From the NCBI RefSeq assembly GCF_002939865.1, contig NZ_MDEE01000011.1, positions 29,754 to 93,753 of the forward strand: a stretch of 64,000 nt of DNA, given 5' to 3'. Positions 30,606 through 43,650 of this stretch are shown here, one piece after another. The notes under the pieces were generated by a model. It did not search any database and was not told the DNA's origin. It saw only the letters and a program-made list of their open reading frames with translations. This DNA is from Xanthomonas dyei (GTDB lineage Bacteria > Pseudomonadota > Gammaproteobacteria > Xanthomonadales > Xanthomonadaceae). Within the stretch, counting starts at the first letter, position 1, and each line of letters starts with the position of its first letter. A program made the position numbers and the translations under genes.

Positions 30606-32786
30606 ATGAAGTCTCCATTGCCATGGTTGAAGCGGCGCCTGTCAGGGCGAGCAGATTCGGAACACGCACAGAATCTGATCCGCATCATCATCACCACACT
30701 GTTCATTTCGTACCTGGGATGGCGCTATCAGCACACCCACGGCGATACGTTGATGGCCACCTGGTTGATCCTGGTCTGCGAGTTGCTGGTCTCGTTGGGG
30801 CTGATGGTGGCGATCCTGCTGCGTCCGCAGGTGTCGCATACGCGCCGGCTGATCGGCATGCTGCTCGACTACACCTGCACCGGCGCTATCATGGCCATAC
30901 AGGGCGAGCCAGCCTCGCCGCTCTATGCGGTGTGCATGTGGGTGACCATCGGCAACGGTCTGCGCTACGGCAGCAACTATCTACGTGCGGCGACCGCAAT
31001 GGGCAGCCTGTGTTTTCTCAGCGCTATCCTGATTTCACCTTACTGGAAAGCCAATCCCTATCTGAGTTGGGGTTTGTTGTTGGGCTTGATTGCGGTGCCG
31101 CTGTATTTCGACTCGCTGTTGCGTGCCATGACCCGTGCGGTGCGCGAAGCACGGCATGCCAACCAGGCCAAGAGCCGTTTCTTGGCCAATATGAGTCATG
31201 AGTTCCGCACGCCGCTCAACGGGCTGTCGGGCATGACCGAAGTGCTGGCGACCACGCGCCTGGACGCCGAGCAGAAGGAGTGCCTCAACACCATCCAGGC
31301 ATCTGCGCGCAGCCTGCTGTCGCTGGTGGAAGAGGTGCTGGATATTTCGGCGATCGAGGCCGGCAAGATCCGTATTGATCGCCGCGACTTCTCGCTGCGC
31401 GAAATAATCGGCTCGGTCAACATGATCTTGCAGCCGCAGGCCAAGGGTCGCCGGCTGGAGTACGGCACGCAGGTGGCCGACGACGTGCCGGACCTGCTCA
31501 AGGGCGACACCGGTCATCTGCGTCAGGTGCTGCTCAATCTGGTCGGCAATGCGGTCAAGTTCACCGAGCACGGGCATGTGTTGCTACGTGTCACGCGCGT
31601 GTCCGGTAGTGCCGACGAGTCCGTCCGGCTACGCTTCGATGTCGAAGACACCGGCATCGGCGTACCGATGGACATGCGCGCGCGGCTGTTCGAGGCCTTC
31701 GAGCAGGCCGATGTCGGGTTGTCGCGTCGTTACGAGGGCACCGGCCTGGGCACCACGATCGCCAAGGGCCTGGTGGAAGCGATGGGCGGCAGTATTGGAT
31801 TCAAGGAAAATCAACCAGGTGGCAGCGTGTTCTGGTTCGAGCTACCGATGGCGATCGGCGAGCCACTGAAATCTTCGCCCGCACGGGTGCAGACCGGAGC
31901 GCTGGTGGATGCGCACGACGAGTTGGAATCCTCCAACGTCATCGCGTTTTCCAACCCGTTCTTGCGTCATCGCGCGCGCGTGCGCAGCATGCGCATGCTG
32001 GTGGCCGACGACCACGAGGCCAACCGTATGGTGCTACAGCGGTTGCTGGAGAAGGCCGGGCATAAGGTGCTGTGCGTCAACGGCGCCGAGCAGGTGCTCG
32101 ATGCGATGGCCGAAGAGGATTTCGACGCGGTGATTGTGGATCTGCACATGCCGGGCATGAATGGCCTGGACATGCTCAAGCAATTACGGGTGATGCATGC
32201 CAGCGGCATGCGCTACACGCCGGTGGTGGTGCTCAGCGCCGACGTGACGCCCGAAGCGATTCGCGCTTGCGAACAGGCCGGGGCGCGTGCGTTTCTTGCC
32301 AAGCCGGTCGTGGCGGCCAAGTTGCTCGACACCCTAGCCGACCTGGCTGTGAGCACCCGGCCGTTGGCGACGCCGGCAACCACGGTGCAGGTGGCGACAA
32401 GTTCCGAAGGCGTGCTCGATTCCAGCGTGCTGGACGAACTGGCCGCGCTGGGCATGGGCGAGGAATTCGAACGGCAGTTTGTGCGCCAGTGTCTGGAAGA
32501 TGCACAGAACTGCGTGGGTCACATTGAACGCGATGGCATGCGCTCGGATTGGGAACAACTGCGCGAGAGCGCGCATGCCTTGCGCGGCGTGGCCAGCAAC
32601 CTGGGTCTGGCGCAGGTTGCCAGCAGCGGTGGCGAGCTGATGCGCATGGCCGACTGGCAGCTGCAGGCAGAATGGCGGCTGCAGCTGTCTGCAGTGCGCG
32701 AGCAATTGAACGCGGGAAAGGATGCACTCAACGCTCGCGTGCAGGGCGTCAAGGACGGCGAGTGCTCCCCCCGTAGTAACGAATAG
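30606..32786 (+). CDS. rpfC: RpfC, hybrid sensor histidine kinase for DSF
   Basis: A protein of 726 residues. A five-helix membrane input domain (about 20-165) is followed by the dimerisation/phosphoacceptor helix with His198 (FLANMSHEFRTPLNG), an HATPase domain (NLVGNAVKFT, DVEDTGIG, GTGLGTTIAKGLV), a receiver with Asp512 (VIVDLHMPGMNG) and a C-terminal Hpt domain with His657 (ESAHALRG). All three phosphotransfer residues are present at the published numbering. RpfC senses DSF, passes phosphate to RpfG, and at low density its receiver binds and restrains RpfF. It follows rpfH by seven bases. Confidence 0.98.
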   Translation: MKSPLPWLKRRLSGRADSEHAQNLIRIIITTLFISYLGWRYQHTHGDTLMATWLILVCELLVSLGLMVAILLRPQVSHTRRLIGMLLDYTCTGAIMAIQGEPASPLYAVCMWVTIGNGLRYGSNYLRAATAMGSLCFLSAILISPYWKANPYLSWGLLLGLIAVPLYFDSLLRAMTRAVREARHANQAKSRFLANMSHEFRTPLNGLSGMTEVLATTRLDAEQKECLNTIQASARSLLSLVEEVLDISAIEAGKIRIDRRDFSLREIIGSVNMILQPQAKGRRLEYGTQVADDVPDLLKGDTGHLRQVLLNLVGNAVKFTEHGHVLLRVTRVSGSADESVRLRFDVEDTGIGVPMDMRARLFEAFEQADVGLSRRYEGTGLGTTIAKGLVEAMGGSIGFKENQPGGSVFWFELPMAIGEPLKSSPARVQTGALVDAHDELESSNVIAFSNPFLRHRARVRSMRMLVADDHEANRMVLQRLLEKAGHKVLCVNGAEQVLDAMAEEDFDAVIVDLHMPGMNGLDMLKQLRVMHASGMRYTPVVVLSADVTPEAIRACEQAGARAFLAKPVVAAKLLDTLADLAVSTRPLATPATTVQVATSSEGVLDSSVLDELAALGMGEEFERQFVRQCLEDAQNCVGHIERDGMRSDWEQLRESAHALRGVASNLGLAQVASSGGELMRMADWQLQAEWRLQLSAVREQLNAGKDALNARVQGVKDGECSPRSNE

Positions 32787-32797
32787 ACCGCCGCGCA

Positions 32798-33667
32798 TCA
32801 GCCCGCGTCTAGCCCTGAGCGACGCGACTGCGCGCGCACTAGGCGGTCCATGGTACGCAGTGATTTCTCGCCGAGTTGCATGGCGGTGTCCACCCAGATT
32901 TCGGTGATGCGCATCATCTCCTCAAGCGGCACGGCGGTAGTCATTTCGCGCACCTGTTGCATCGCTGCCCACGCATTTGGCTTGCGCTTGCTCTCGCGGA
33001 TCACATGTTCCACCGCAGCCACGCCTTGGCCACGCGGTACCACGCGATCGACCAGCCCCATGCCGAGCAGCTGTTCGGCCGAATACAGGTTGCCCTCGAG
33101 CATGATCTTTTGCGCCAGTTGCGCACTGATGCGCTGGCACATGAAAGAGTAGGCCCCCATGCCCGGGAACAGGTCGAACAGCACTTCGGGCAGCCCCATC
33201 ATCACCCCTTCCTCGGCAATGATGGTATGGCAGCTCAGTGCCGCTTCGAACCCGCCGCCAAGCGCATTGCCCTGGACCAGCGCAATGCTGTGCGCATGCG
33301 CCCCCAGACCGACATGAAAGGCATGCACACCGCGGACGCAGCGTTGGGCGTAGTCGAGCAGGCGTACGCGGTCGCCTTCGCGAATCAGTTGGCCAAACAG
33401 TGACAGGTCGCCACCGAGGTTGAACACGTTGCTGTCCGATGCCAGCACCACGTGCGGCGCCAGTACACCGGCGGTGTTCAAGCGTTGTCCCAGGTTGGTT
33501 TGGTAGCCGGTGATGTCGTCGACCAAACGTGTCGAGAAACAGGCCCGCCCCGGGTTGATGGCCAAGTCGGCATGCATATGGATCCAATACACGTCACGCT
33601 GCGGTTCTTCGATGATGCGTAGGGTCGAGCCGATGTCGGTGCGGATGAAGGGTTGAACTGCAGACAT
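32798..33667 (-). CDS. rpfF: RpfF, DSF synthase (crotonase family)
   Basis: A protein of 289 residues that makes the diffusible signal factor cis-11-methyl-2-dodecenoic acid and related fatty acids by dehydrating 3-hydroxyacyl-ACP and releasing the product. It has the crotonase fold with oxyanion segments NVFNLGGDLSLF and GNALGGGFEAALSCH; the catalytic Glu141 (GGGFEAAL) and Glu161 (GLPEVLFDL) are both present. ATG 33667 (MSAVQPFIR) gives the known protein; the upstream frame to 33745 is not used. It is convergent with rpfC (11 bases apart) and downstream of rpfB. Confidence 0.97.
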   Translation of the reverse strand: MSAVQPFIRTDIGSTLRIIEEPQRDVYWIHMHADLAINPGRACFSTRLVDDITGYQTNLGQRLNTAGVLAPHVVLASDSNVFNLGGDLSLFGQLIREGDRVRLLDYAQRCVRGVHAFHVGLGAHAHSIALVQGNALGGGFEAALSCHTIIAEEGVMMGLPEVLFDLFPGMGAYSFMCQRISAQLAQKIMLEGNLYSAEQLLGMGLVDRVVPRGQGVAAVEHVIRESKRKPNAWAAMQQVREMTTAVPLEEMMRITEIWVDTAMQLGEKSLRTMDRLVRAQSRRSGLDAG

Positions 33668-33761
33668 GGTGGTTCTCCGAGAGACCGTCCGGCCGGCCGC
33701 CTTGCGGACGGAGATAAGGGTGAACGCCTGAGCGTGCGCCGACATCGGATTCTATGCGTGC

Positions 33762-33800
33762 AAAAGCAAGCGCCCGCAAGGCCTTGCGGCATTGCGGGCG
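33762..33800 (-). terminator. Probable rpfB terminator before rpfF
   Basis: On the minus strand, CGCCCGCAA, a 12-base loop and TTGCGGGCG form a 9-bp stem about 44 bases after the rpfB stop, followed by CTTGCTTTTG. This suggests partial termination, with rpfF also expressed from its own promoter in 33668-33760. Confidence 0.5.
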
Positions 33801-33843
33801 TCATGACGACTGAACGTCTTCAACTCTGCCGTCGCGCGGTGGG

Positions 33844-35526
33844 CTAGGCCTTCGGCGCATCCCGCAGTTCGCGGCGCAGGATCTTGCCGACGTTGGTTTT
33901 GGGCAATTCCTTGCGGAATTCGATCACGCGCGGCTGCTTGTAGCCGGTCAGATTGGTGCGGCAGTGCGCCTTCACGTCGTCGGCGGTGAGGGCTGGGTCC
34001 TTCTTGACGATCACGACCTTGACGATTTCGCCGGACTTTTCGTCCGGTACGCCGACCGCCGCCACTTCCAGCACGCCGGGCATGGTGGCGATCACGTCTT
34101 CGATTTCGTTCGGGTAGACGTTGAAGCCGGACACCAGAATCATGTCCTTCTTGCGGTCGACGATATAGACGAAGCCTAGCTCGTCCATCCGCGCGATGTC
34201 GCCGGTGTGCAGCCAGCCATCCGCGTCCATTACCTTGGCGGTTTCGGCGGGCTGCTTCCAATAGCCCTTCATCACCTGCGGGCCCTTAATGCACAACTCG
34301 CCAATCTCGCCGATCGCCAGCTCCGCACCGGCGTCGTCCTTGACGCAGGCATCGGTGGCAGGAATCGGCAGGCCGATCGAGCCGTTGTAGTCTTTCAGGT
34401 CCATCGGGTTGATGCAGGCGGCCGGCGAGGTTTCGGTCAGACCGTAGGCCTCGACCAGGGTCAGGCCGGTGACTTTTTTCCAGCGCTCGGCCACCGATCG
34501 CTGCACGGCCATGCCGCCGCCCAGGGTCATCTTGAGCGAGGAAAAATCGATCTGGTCGAACCCGGGCGTGTTGAGCAGGCCGTTGAACAGCGTGTTGACG
34601 CCGGTAAATGCAGTAAAGCGGGTCTTCTTCAATTCCTTGACGAAACCGGGCATGTCGCGCGGATTGCTGATCAGGTGATTGCAACCGCCGATCTTCATGA
34701 AGACCAGGCCGTTCGCCGTCAGCGCGAAGATGTGATACAGCGGCAGTGCGGTGATCACGACCTCGGCGCCTTCTTCCAGCTTGCCGGTGCCGGACAGCCA
34801 CTGGTGCGCCTGCTGCATGTTGGCGACCAGATTGCGGTGGGTCAGCATCGCGCCCTTGGCAACGCCCGTGGTGCCGCCGGTGTACTGCAAAAACGCGATG
34901 TCGTCCGGTTCGATCTGCAGCGTCGGCACGCTGTGCTTGCGGCCCAGCGCCAGTGCATCGCGGAAGCGGATGGCACCGTTGATGCGGTAGTCGGGCACCA
35001 GCTTCTTGACGTATTTGACGACAAAATTGACCAGCACCGCCTTGGGAAAGCCGAGCATGTCGCCCAGCCCGGTGGTGATCACCTGCTTGACCGGCGTGTC
35101 GGCGATGACCTGCTGCACGGTGGTGCCGAAGTTGTCGATGACCACCAGCACGCTGGCGCCTGAGTCGATCAGCTGGTGCTTCAACTCACGCGGGGTGTAG
35201 AGCGGGTTGACGTTGACCACGGTCAGGCCGGCACGCAGGATGCCGAACGTCGCAATCGGATACTGCAGGCAGTTGGGCATCATCAAGGCGACGCGGTCGC
35301 CTTTCTTCAATTGCAGCTCGCCGAGCAGATAGGCAGCGAACTGTTCGACCAGTTGGTCCGCTTCGCGATAGGTGATGGTCTTGCCGAAGCTGTGATACGC
35401 GGGACGATCGGCAAAGCGCGCGACGGATGTCGCGAAGACTTCGGCAACGGTGCGGAACTGCTCCAGATCGATTTCGGCGGCAACGCCGGCCGGATAACTT
35501 TGCAACCAAGGACGTGCCTGATTCAT
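33844..35526 (-). CDS. rpfB: RpfB, long-chain fatty acyl-CoA ligase (DSF turnover)
   Basis: A protein of 560 residues of the AMP-forming ligase superfamily (FadD type). Signatures are the P-loop-like [21 protein letters not shown], the [14 protein letters not shown] adenylate site, [27 protein letters not shown] and the C-terminal catalytic Lys in [14 protein letters not shown]. RpfB activates free fatty acids including DSF and thereby clears the signal. ATG 35526 (MNQARPWL) is preferred over the open extension to 35571. It lies upstream of rpfF on the same strand. Confidence 0.95.
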   Translation of the reverse strand: MNQARPWLQSYPAGVAAEIDLEQFRTVAEVFATSVARFADRPAYHSFGKTITYREADQLVEQFAAYLLGELQLKKGDRVALMMPNCLQYPIATFGILRAGLTVVNVNPLYTPRELKHQLIDSGASVLVVIDNFGTTVQQVIADTPVKQVITTGLGDMLGFPKAVLVNFVVKYVKKLVPDYRINGAIRFRDALALGRKHSVPTLQIEPDDIAFLQYTGGTTGVAKGAMLTHRNLVANMQQAHQWLSGTGKLEEGAEVVITALPLYHIFALTANGLVFMKIGGCNHLISNPRDMPGFVKELKKTRFTAFTGVNTLFNGLLNTPGFDQIDFSSLKMTLGGGMAVQRSVAERWKKVTGLTLVEAYGLTETSPAACINPMDLKDYNGSIGLPIPATDACVKDDAGAELAIGEIGELCIKGPQVMKGYWKQPAETAKVMDADGWLHTGDIARMDELGFVYIVDRKKDMILVSGFNVYPNEIEDVIATMPGVLEVAAVGVPDEKSGEIVKVVIVKKDPALTADDVKAHCRTNLTGYKQPRVIEFRKELPKTNVGKILRRELRDAPKA

Positions 35527-35623
35527 CTGCCCCCCTCCAGGGAATTTAGTACGTGACGCGGTGTGTTCCACGGCACTACAACACCTGGCAGCATAACGTC
35601 ATGGATGGAAAAGGCGAAGCGTG

Positions 35624-36073
35624 ATGCACGGCAGCATTCGGCAGTGGAAGTGGCGCTGGTGGCTGGTCATTTGTGCGGTGCTCCTGGCCGCTTGCGCGCG
35701 CGATGTGCCGGAGCAGCGCCTGCGTGCGACCTTGCAAGACATGCATGCGGCGATTGAAGCGCGCGATATCGGCGATGCGATGGCGCCGGTATCCGCCGAT
35801 TTCGTTGGCGAAAACGGTCTGGACGCGGCCGGGTTGCGACGCTTGATGCAGCTGCAGATGCTGGGCAATCGACAGATCGGCGTCACCGTGGGCCCGTTGG
35901 AGGTAGAGCTGCGCGGGCAGACGGCGACCGTTCGCTTCACGGCCTTGCTCACCGGTGGCAGTGGCGGCTGGGTGCCCGAGCAGGCGCAGACCTATCAGGT
36001 GATCACCGGCTGGCGGCTGCAGCACGGCGATTGGACGCTGTACCACGCGCAATGGGAACCGGCGGGGCAGTGA
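35624..36073 (+). CDS. Small putative lipoprotein, NTF2-like
   Basis: A protein of 149 residues between rpfB and aconitase. The N-terminus WKWRWWLVICAVLLAACARD has a lipobox (LLAAC). The rest (RATLQDMHAAIEARDIGDAMAPVSADFVGENGLD, then two antiparallel-type strands VTVGPLEVELRG and TATVRFTALLTGG) resembles a SnoaL/NTF2-like sheet with an opening helix. No catalytic residues can be named. GTG 35621 is one codon upstream of the ATG chosen. It is divergent from rpfB. Confidence 0.72.
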   Translation: MHGSIRQWKWRWWLVICAVLLAACARDVPEQRLRATLQDMHAAIEARDIGDAMAPVSADFVGENGLDAAGLRRLMQLQMLGNRQIGVTVGPLEVELRGQTATVRFTALLTGGSGGWVPEQAQTYQVITGWRLQHGDWTLYHAQWEPAGQ

Positions 36074-36248
36074 GGGCGGTTGGGTGCCGCGCATGCGGAC
36101 CACAACGCCACCAACCACGAGAAACGAGCCGCAACATGAGGCGACGACGCAGTAGACGAATGCGTTGCTGCCTGCCAAGCACGAGCAGTGCATCGGCAGC
36201 CCGCGGCATGCGTCTGGCTCCGGTCACACCGGCACCGGACCCAGACAC

Positions 36249-36276
36249 GACATTCCCGCCAATCGGCGGGAATGTC
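36249..36276. terminator. Perfect hairpin between the lipoprotein gene and acnA
   Basis: GACATTCCCGCC, loop AATC, GGCGGGAATGTC: a perfect 12-bp stem between two convergent genes. There is no long T run on either side. It probably serves as a bidirectional 3' stem or terminator. Confidence 0.55.
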
Positions 36277-36299
36277 GGTCCAGCGTAAGACGCCAAGGA

Positions 36300-39068
<2,769 letters not shown>

Positions 39069-39182
39069 GCATCACTCCTATGGCGTCGAAGGCTTTAGGT
39101 AGGCGCTTATTCTGAGCGATTCAGTGTGTACGCACGGTGTGTCCGAGTCGATCTGCCTGCTTGAGTACGACCGTCCAAGTAC

Positions 39183-39199
39183 GTATCATGCATGCATAC
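39183..39199 (+). promoter_or_regulatory. Palindrome upstream of vapB, candidate operator
   Basis: GTATCATGCATGCATAC has complementary ends (GTAT/ATAC) around a GCATGCAT core, 17 bases before the antitoxin start. Toxin-antitoxin complexes usually bind such palindromes to repress their own operon. The ATG at 39192 falls inside it, which argues for the downstream start. Confidence 0.45.
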
Positions 39200-39215
39200 T
39201 TTCTGGAGCATGCTC

Positions 39216-39464
39216 ATGGAAGCCACCGTTGCCGAACGCGGACAGATCACGCTGCCCAAGGCCGTGCGCGATGCCCTGGGCCTGACCAAGGGCACCACCC
39301 TCAAGATCGAACTCGATGGTGGGCGCATCATCTTGCGTAAAGATGTCAGCGAAGCGCTGCGCAAGGTGCGCGGCAAGTTCAAGCTGGTCGATGGCCTGAC
39401 CAGTACCGACGAGGCCATGCGCGCCATCCGTGGCCGCGCGCCCGGGGACCCGTTCGACCCATGA
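39216..39464 (+). CDS. vapB: VapB-type antitoxin, SpoVT/AbrB domain
   Basis: A protein of 82 residues. The N-terminal swapped-hairpin AbrB domain is clear: TVAERGQITLPKAVRDALGL then GTTLKIELDGGRIILR. The C-terminal tail (TSTDEAMRAIRGRAPGDPF) would wrap the toxin. ATG 39216 (MEATVAERG) is preferred; ATGs at 39192 and 39210 are upstream in frame. The stop region overlaps the toxin ATG (ATGA), the usual coupling that keeps antitoxin in excess. Confidence 0.88.
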   Translation: MEATVAERGQITLPKAVRDALGLTKGTTLKIELDGGRIILRKDVSEALRKVRGKFKLVDGLTSTDEAMRAIRGRAPGDPFDP

Positions 39465-39871
39465 TCGCCCTGGATTCCTCGGTGCTGCTGGATATCCTCA
39501 TCGGCGACCCGGTGTACGGCGAGGTGTCGGAAATCTGCATCGGCGATGCATTGGCGCGCGACGAGGTCGTGGTCTGCGATGCGGTGGTGGCTGAAGTGCT
39601 GGCCATGCTGGACACCCAGGTCGACCTGATGGAAACCCTGGGCTCGATCGGGGTGCGCTACGAAGCCACACAGGAAGCGGCGGCGGTGCGCGCCGGCCAT
39701 ATGAACAAGCGCTTCCGTGCACGTGGCGGCAAGCGCGAGCGGGTGGTGGCGGATTTTCTGATCGGCGCCCACGCGATGCTCCAGTGCGACGGGTTGATCA
39801 CCCGCGACGAGGGCTTCTTCCGCGACTACTTCAAGGGTTTGAAGATCACCGTCCCCAAGCCCGTTGCCTGA
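39461..39871 (+). CDS. vapC: VapC-type toxin, PIN-domain ribonuclease
   Basis: A protein of 136 residues. The PIN-domain acidic residues are in place: Asp in MIALDSSVLLDIL, Glu in VVAEVLAML, Asp in VADFLIGAHAM and Asp in LITRDEGFFRDYF. These coordinate Mg2+ for RNA cleavage; VapC toxins cut tRNA or rRNA and stop translation. The pair sits between the two aconitase genes. Confidence 0.88.
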   Translation: MIALDSSVLLDILIGDPVYGEVSEICIGDALARDEVVVCDAVVAEVLAMLDTQVDLMETLGSIGVRYEATQEAAAVRAGHMNKRFRARGGKRERVVADFLIGAHAMLQCDGLITRDEGFFRDYFKGLKITVPKPVA

Positions 39872-39936
39872 TCCACGCCTTCTGATCCACGTCTGACGTT
39901 TTTACACATTCACTGCTGTCCTTTTGGAGAACCCGC

Positions 39937-42528
39937 ATGTTGGAAGCCTACCGCCACCACGTTGCAGAGCGCGCCGCGCTCGGTATCCCGCCGCTGCCGC
40001 TGACCGCGCAGCAGACCGCCGAGGTCATCGAGCTGTTGAAGGCTCCGCCCGCCGGCGAAGACGCCTTTTTGGTCGAGCTGCTCAGCCAGCGCGTGCCGGC
40101 CGGCGTCGACGACGCCGCCAAGGTCAAGGCCTCGTACCTGGCCGCAGTTGCGTTTGGCACCGAAAAAACGGCACTGATCAGCCCCACGCGTGCGACCGAG
40201 CTGTTGGGCACCATGCTGGGCGGCTACAACATCCAGCCGCTGATCGACCTGCTGGACAACGCCGAGCTGGGCGCCACCGCCGCCGAAGCGCTCAAGCACA
40301 CCTTGCTGGTGTTCGATGCGTTCCACGACGTGCAGGAAAAGGCCGACGCCGGCAACGCGCATGCCAAGGCCGTGCTGCAAAGCTGGGCCGATGCCGAGTG
40401 GTTCACCAGCAAGCCGGAAGTGCCGCAGAGCATGACCGTCACCGTGTTCAAGGTGCCGGGCGAAACCAACACCGACGACCTGTCGCCGGCGCCGGATGCG
40501 ACCACCCGCCCCGACATCCCGCTGCACGCGTTGGCGATGCTGAAGAACACCCGCGAAGGCGCGGCGTTCGTGCCGGAAGAAGACGGCAAGCGTGGCCCGA
40601 TCCAGGCCATTGCCGACCTCAAGGACAAGGGCCATCTGGTGGCCTATGTGGGCGACGTGGTCGGGACCGGTTCTTCGCGCAAGTCGGCGACCAACTCGGT
40701 GCTGTGGTGGACCGGCGAAGACATTCCGTACATCCCCAACAAGCGCTTCGGCGGCGTGTGCCTGGGCAGCAAGATCGCCCCGATCTTCTACAACACCATG
40801 GAAGATGCCGGCGCGCTGCCGATCGAGCTGGACGTGTCGCAGATGGAGCACGGCGACGTGGTCGAGCTGCGTCCGTATGACGGCAAGGCGCTGAAGAACG
40901 GGCAGGTGATTGCCGAGTTCGCGATGAAGTCGGACGTGCTGTTCGACGAAGTACGCGCCGGTGGCCGCATCCCGCTGATCGTGGGCCGTGGTCTCACCGC
41001 CAAGGCGCGCGAGTTCCTGGGCCTGCCGGCCTCGGAACTGTTCCGCCTGCCGATGGACCCGCCGGACACCGGCAAGGGCTTCTCGCTGGCGCAGAAGATG
41101 GTCGGCCGCGCCTGCGGTCTGCCGGAAGGCCAGGGCATGCGCCCGGGCACCTATTGCGAGCCGAAGATGACCTCGGTGGGCTCGCAGGACACCACCGGGC
41201 CGATGACCCGCGACGAGCTGAAGGACCTGGCCTGCCTGGGCTTTTCGGCCGACCTGGTGATGCAGTCGTTCTGCCACACCGCGGCTTACCCCAAGCCGGT
41301 CGACGTCAAGACCCACCATACGCTGCCGGAGTTCATCTCCACCCGTGGCGGCGTGTCGCTGCGTCCGGGCGACGGCGTGATCCACAGCTGGCTCAATCGC
41401 ATGCTGCTGCCCGACACCGTGGGCACCGGCGGCGACTCGCACACCCGTTTCCCGATCGGTATCTCGTTCCCGGCCGGCTCCGGCCTGGTGGCGTTTGCCG
41501 CCGCCACCGGCGTGATGCCGCTGGATATGCCCGAGAGCGTGCTGGTGCGCTTCAAGGGTGAGATGCAGCCGGGCGTGACCCTGCGCGATCTGGTCAACGC
41601 GATCCCGCTGTACGCGATCAAGGACGGTCTGCTGACCGTGGCCAAGCAGGGCAAGAAGAACATCTTCTCCGGCCGCATCCTGGAAATCGAAGGCTTGCCG
41701 AACCTGAAGGTGGAGCAGGCGTTCGAGTTGTCCGACGCCTCGGCCGAGCGTTCGGCGGCCGGTTGCACCGTGCACCTGGACAAGGCGCCGATCATCGAAT
41801 ACCTGACCAGCAACATCACGCTGCTGCGCTGGATGATCGCCGAAGGCTATGCCGACGCGCGCACCCTGGGCCGCCGGATCAAGAAGATGGAAGAGTGGCT
41901 GGCCGACCCGCAGCTGCTGCAGCCCGATGCCGATGCCGAATACGCGGCGGTCATCGAGATCGACCTGGCCGACATCCATGAGCCGATCGTGGCGTGCCCG
42001 AACGACCCGGACGACGTCAAGACGCTGTCCGAGGTTTCCGGTGCGGCGATCGACGAGGTATTCATCGGCTCGTGCATGACCAACATCGGTCACTTCCGTG
42101 CCGCGGCCAAGCTGCTGGAAGGCAAGCGCGACATCCCGACCCGTCTGTGGGTGGCACCGCCGACCAAGATGGACGCCTCCGAGCTGACCAAGGAAGGCCA
42201 TTACGGCACCTTCGGTGCGGCGGGTGCGCGCATGGAAATGCCGGGCTGCTCGCTGTGCATGGGCAACCAGGCGCAGGCCCGCGAGGGCGCCACGGTGTTC
42301 TCCACCTCCACGCGTAACTTCCCCAACCGTCTGGGCCGCAACACCAATGTGTACCTGGGCTCGGCGGAACTGGCGGCGATCTGCTCGCGCCTGGGCCGGA
42401 TTCCGACCAAGGACGAGTACATGGCCGATGTGGGCGTGATCAAGACCAGTGGCGAGCAGATCTACCGCTACATGAACTTCGATCAAATCCAGGAATATCA
42501 GGACGTGGCGGACACCGTCGCGGCCTGA
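39937..42528 (+). CDS. acnB: Aconitate hydratase B
   Basis: A protein of 863 residues, the normal AcnB length. The N-terminal HEAT-like domain ([20 protein letters not shown]) is specific to Acn[19 protein letters not shown] and [15 protein letters not shown] follow; the [4Fe-4S] Cys residues are in [17 protein letters not shown] and [10 protein letters not shown]. It is the main exponential-phase citric-acid-cycle enzyme in many bacteria. A strong terminator follows. Confidence 0.97.
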   Translation: MLEAYRHHVAERAALGIPPLPLTAQQTAEVIELLKAPPAGEDAFLVELLSQRVPAGVDDAAKVKASYLAAVAFGTEKTALISPTRATELLGTMLGGYNIQPLIDLLDNAELGATAAEALKHTLLVFDAFHDVQEKADAGNAHAKAVLQSWADAEWFTSKPEVPQSMTVTVFKVPGETNTDDLSPAPDATTRPDIPLHALAMLKNTREGAAFVPEEDGKRGPIQAIADLKDKGHLVAYVGDVVGTGSSRKSATNSVLWWTGEDIPYIPNKRFGGVCLGSKIAPIFYNTMEDAGALPIELDVSQMEHGDVVELRPYDGKALKNGQVIAEFAMKSDVLFDEVRAGGRIPLIVGRGLTAKAREFLGLPASELFRLPMDPPDTGKGFSLAQKMVGRACGLPEGQGMRPGTYCEPKMTSVGSQDTTGPMTRDELKDLACLGFSADLVMQSFCHTAAYPKPVDVKTHHTLPEFISTRGGVSLRPGDGVIHSWLNRMLLPDTVGTGGDSHTRFPIGISFPAGSGLVAFAAATGVMPLDMPESVLVRFKGEMQPGVTLRDLVNAIPLYAIKDGLLTVAKQGKKNIFSGRILEIEGLPNLKVEQAFELSDASAERSAAGCTVHLDKAPIIEYLTSNITLLRWMIAEGYADARTLGRRIKKMEEWLADPQLLQPDADAEYAAVIEIDLADIHEPIVACPNDPDDVKTLSEVSGAAIDEVFIGSCMTNIGHFRAAAKLLEGKRDIPTRLWVAPPTKMDASELTKEGHYGTFGAAGARMEMPGCSLCMGNQAQAREGATVFSTSTRNFPNRLGRNTNVYLGSAELAAICSRLGRIPTKDEYMADVGVIKTSGEQIYRYMNFDQIQEYQDVADTVAA

Positions 42529-42550
42529 TCCAGCGGATCAGGTGCACCCC

Positions 42551-42578
42551 AAAACGCCCGGCAGTGCCGGGCGTTTTT
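42551..42578 (+). terminator. Intrinsic terminator of acnB
   Basis: ACGCCCGG, loop CAGTG, CCGGGCGT followed by TTTT, starting about 26 bases after the acnB stop: a textbook Rho-independent terminator. The preceding AAAA lets it work in part on the other strand too. Confidence 0.9.
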
Positions 42579-42708
42579 CGTTTATCGGGCAATGACTTCG
42601 CGTCGTTTGGAGCGTGATGGCGTCAAAACAAATCGCAGTTAAACCATTTGTCGCACCGCAACAAAATTCTGAAGTGCAGAGGTCTAGAGTTCGGCCGCCC
42701 TCCCATTT

Positions 42709-43536
42709 ATGTCGATGCCGATGCCCTCTTTCACGATCGCAGGTCAAACACTCCATTACACGCAGCACGGTCACGGGTTTCCGATCCTGCTCGGCCACAG
42801 CTACCTGTGGGACGCAGCAATGTGGGAGCCGCAGATTCAGGCGCTGTCGCAGCACTACCAGGTGATCGTTCCTGAGCTGTGGGGTCACGGGCAATCGGGT
42901 GAATTGCCGCAAGGCACTCAGGGAATCGACGATCTTGCCCGGCAGATGCTTGGTCTGCTGGACGCGCTTGCGCTGCCGCAGTGCGCGGTGGTGGGTCTGT
43001 CGGTGGGCGGTATGTGGGGCGCCGAGCTTGCTTTGATGGCGCCGGAGCGCGTGCGCAGCCTGGTGTTGATGGATACCTTCCTGGGCGCCGAGCCGCGGGC
43101 CACGCGTGCGCGTTACTTCGGCATGCTGGATGCGATCGAGGCGGCCGGGCAGGTGACGCCTGCGCTGATCGAGGCGATCGTGCCGATCTTCTTCCGCCCC
43201 GGCATCGATCTGACCTCGGCATTGCCGGCCGCGTTCGCGCAGCGCCTGGCGGCGATGACCGCCGAGCAGCTACGCACATCGATCGTGCCGCTTGGCCGGT
43301 TGGTCTTCGGCCGTGCCGACCGATTGGATGCCCTGTCTGGGCTGGATCCCGCCAATACCTTCCTGCTCGGTGGCGATGCAGATATTGCGCGGCCGCCGGA
43401 AGAGTTGTGGATGATGGCCGAAGCGATCTGCTGCGATTACGAGCTGGTGCCCGATGCCGGGCATATCGCCTCGCTGGAAAACCCGGCGTTCGTCAACGCG
43501 CAGTTGCTCGGGTGGTTCAAACGCACCTTGTCGTGA
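42709..43536 (+). CDS. Alpha/beta hydrolase
   Basis: A protein of 275 residues of the alpha/beta hydrolase fold. The nucleophile Ser lies in VVGLSVGGMWGAE (GxSxG), the oxyanion segment in ILLGHSYLWDAAMW, a candidate acid Asp in LLGGDADIARPP and the catalytic His in DAGHIASLENP. It resembles 3-oxoadipate enol-lactonase-like and haloperoxidase-like hydrolases, but no substrate can be assigned. Three in-frame ATGs (42709, 42715, 42721) are possible starts. It has its own transcription unit after the acnB terminator. Confidence 0.82.
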   Translation: MSMPMPSFTIAGQTLHYTQHGHGFPILLGHSYLWDAAMWEPQIQALSQHYQVIVPELWGHGQSGELPQGTQGIDDLARQMLGLLDALALPQCAVVGLSVGGMWGAELALMAPERVRSLVLMDTFLGAEPRATRARYFGMLDAIEAAGQVTPALIEAIVPIFFRPGIDLTSALPAAFAQRLAAMTAEQLRTSIVPLGRLVFGRADRLDALSGLDPANTFLLGGDADIARPPEELWMMAEAICCDYELVPDAGHIASLENPAFVNAQLLGWFKRTLS

Positions 43537-43650
43537 GCTTGGAGCGGGCAGGGAGCGCGTGGAATGACGCGCGTGCCTTTACTCCCCAGCCCGCTTCGAT
43601 GGGGTGAGATGGCTTATCGCTGCTTCCTTCTCCCGTCGGGAGCTTCAGAT

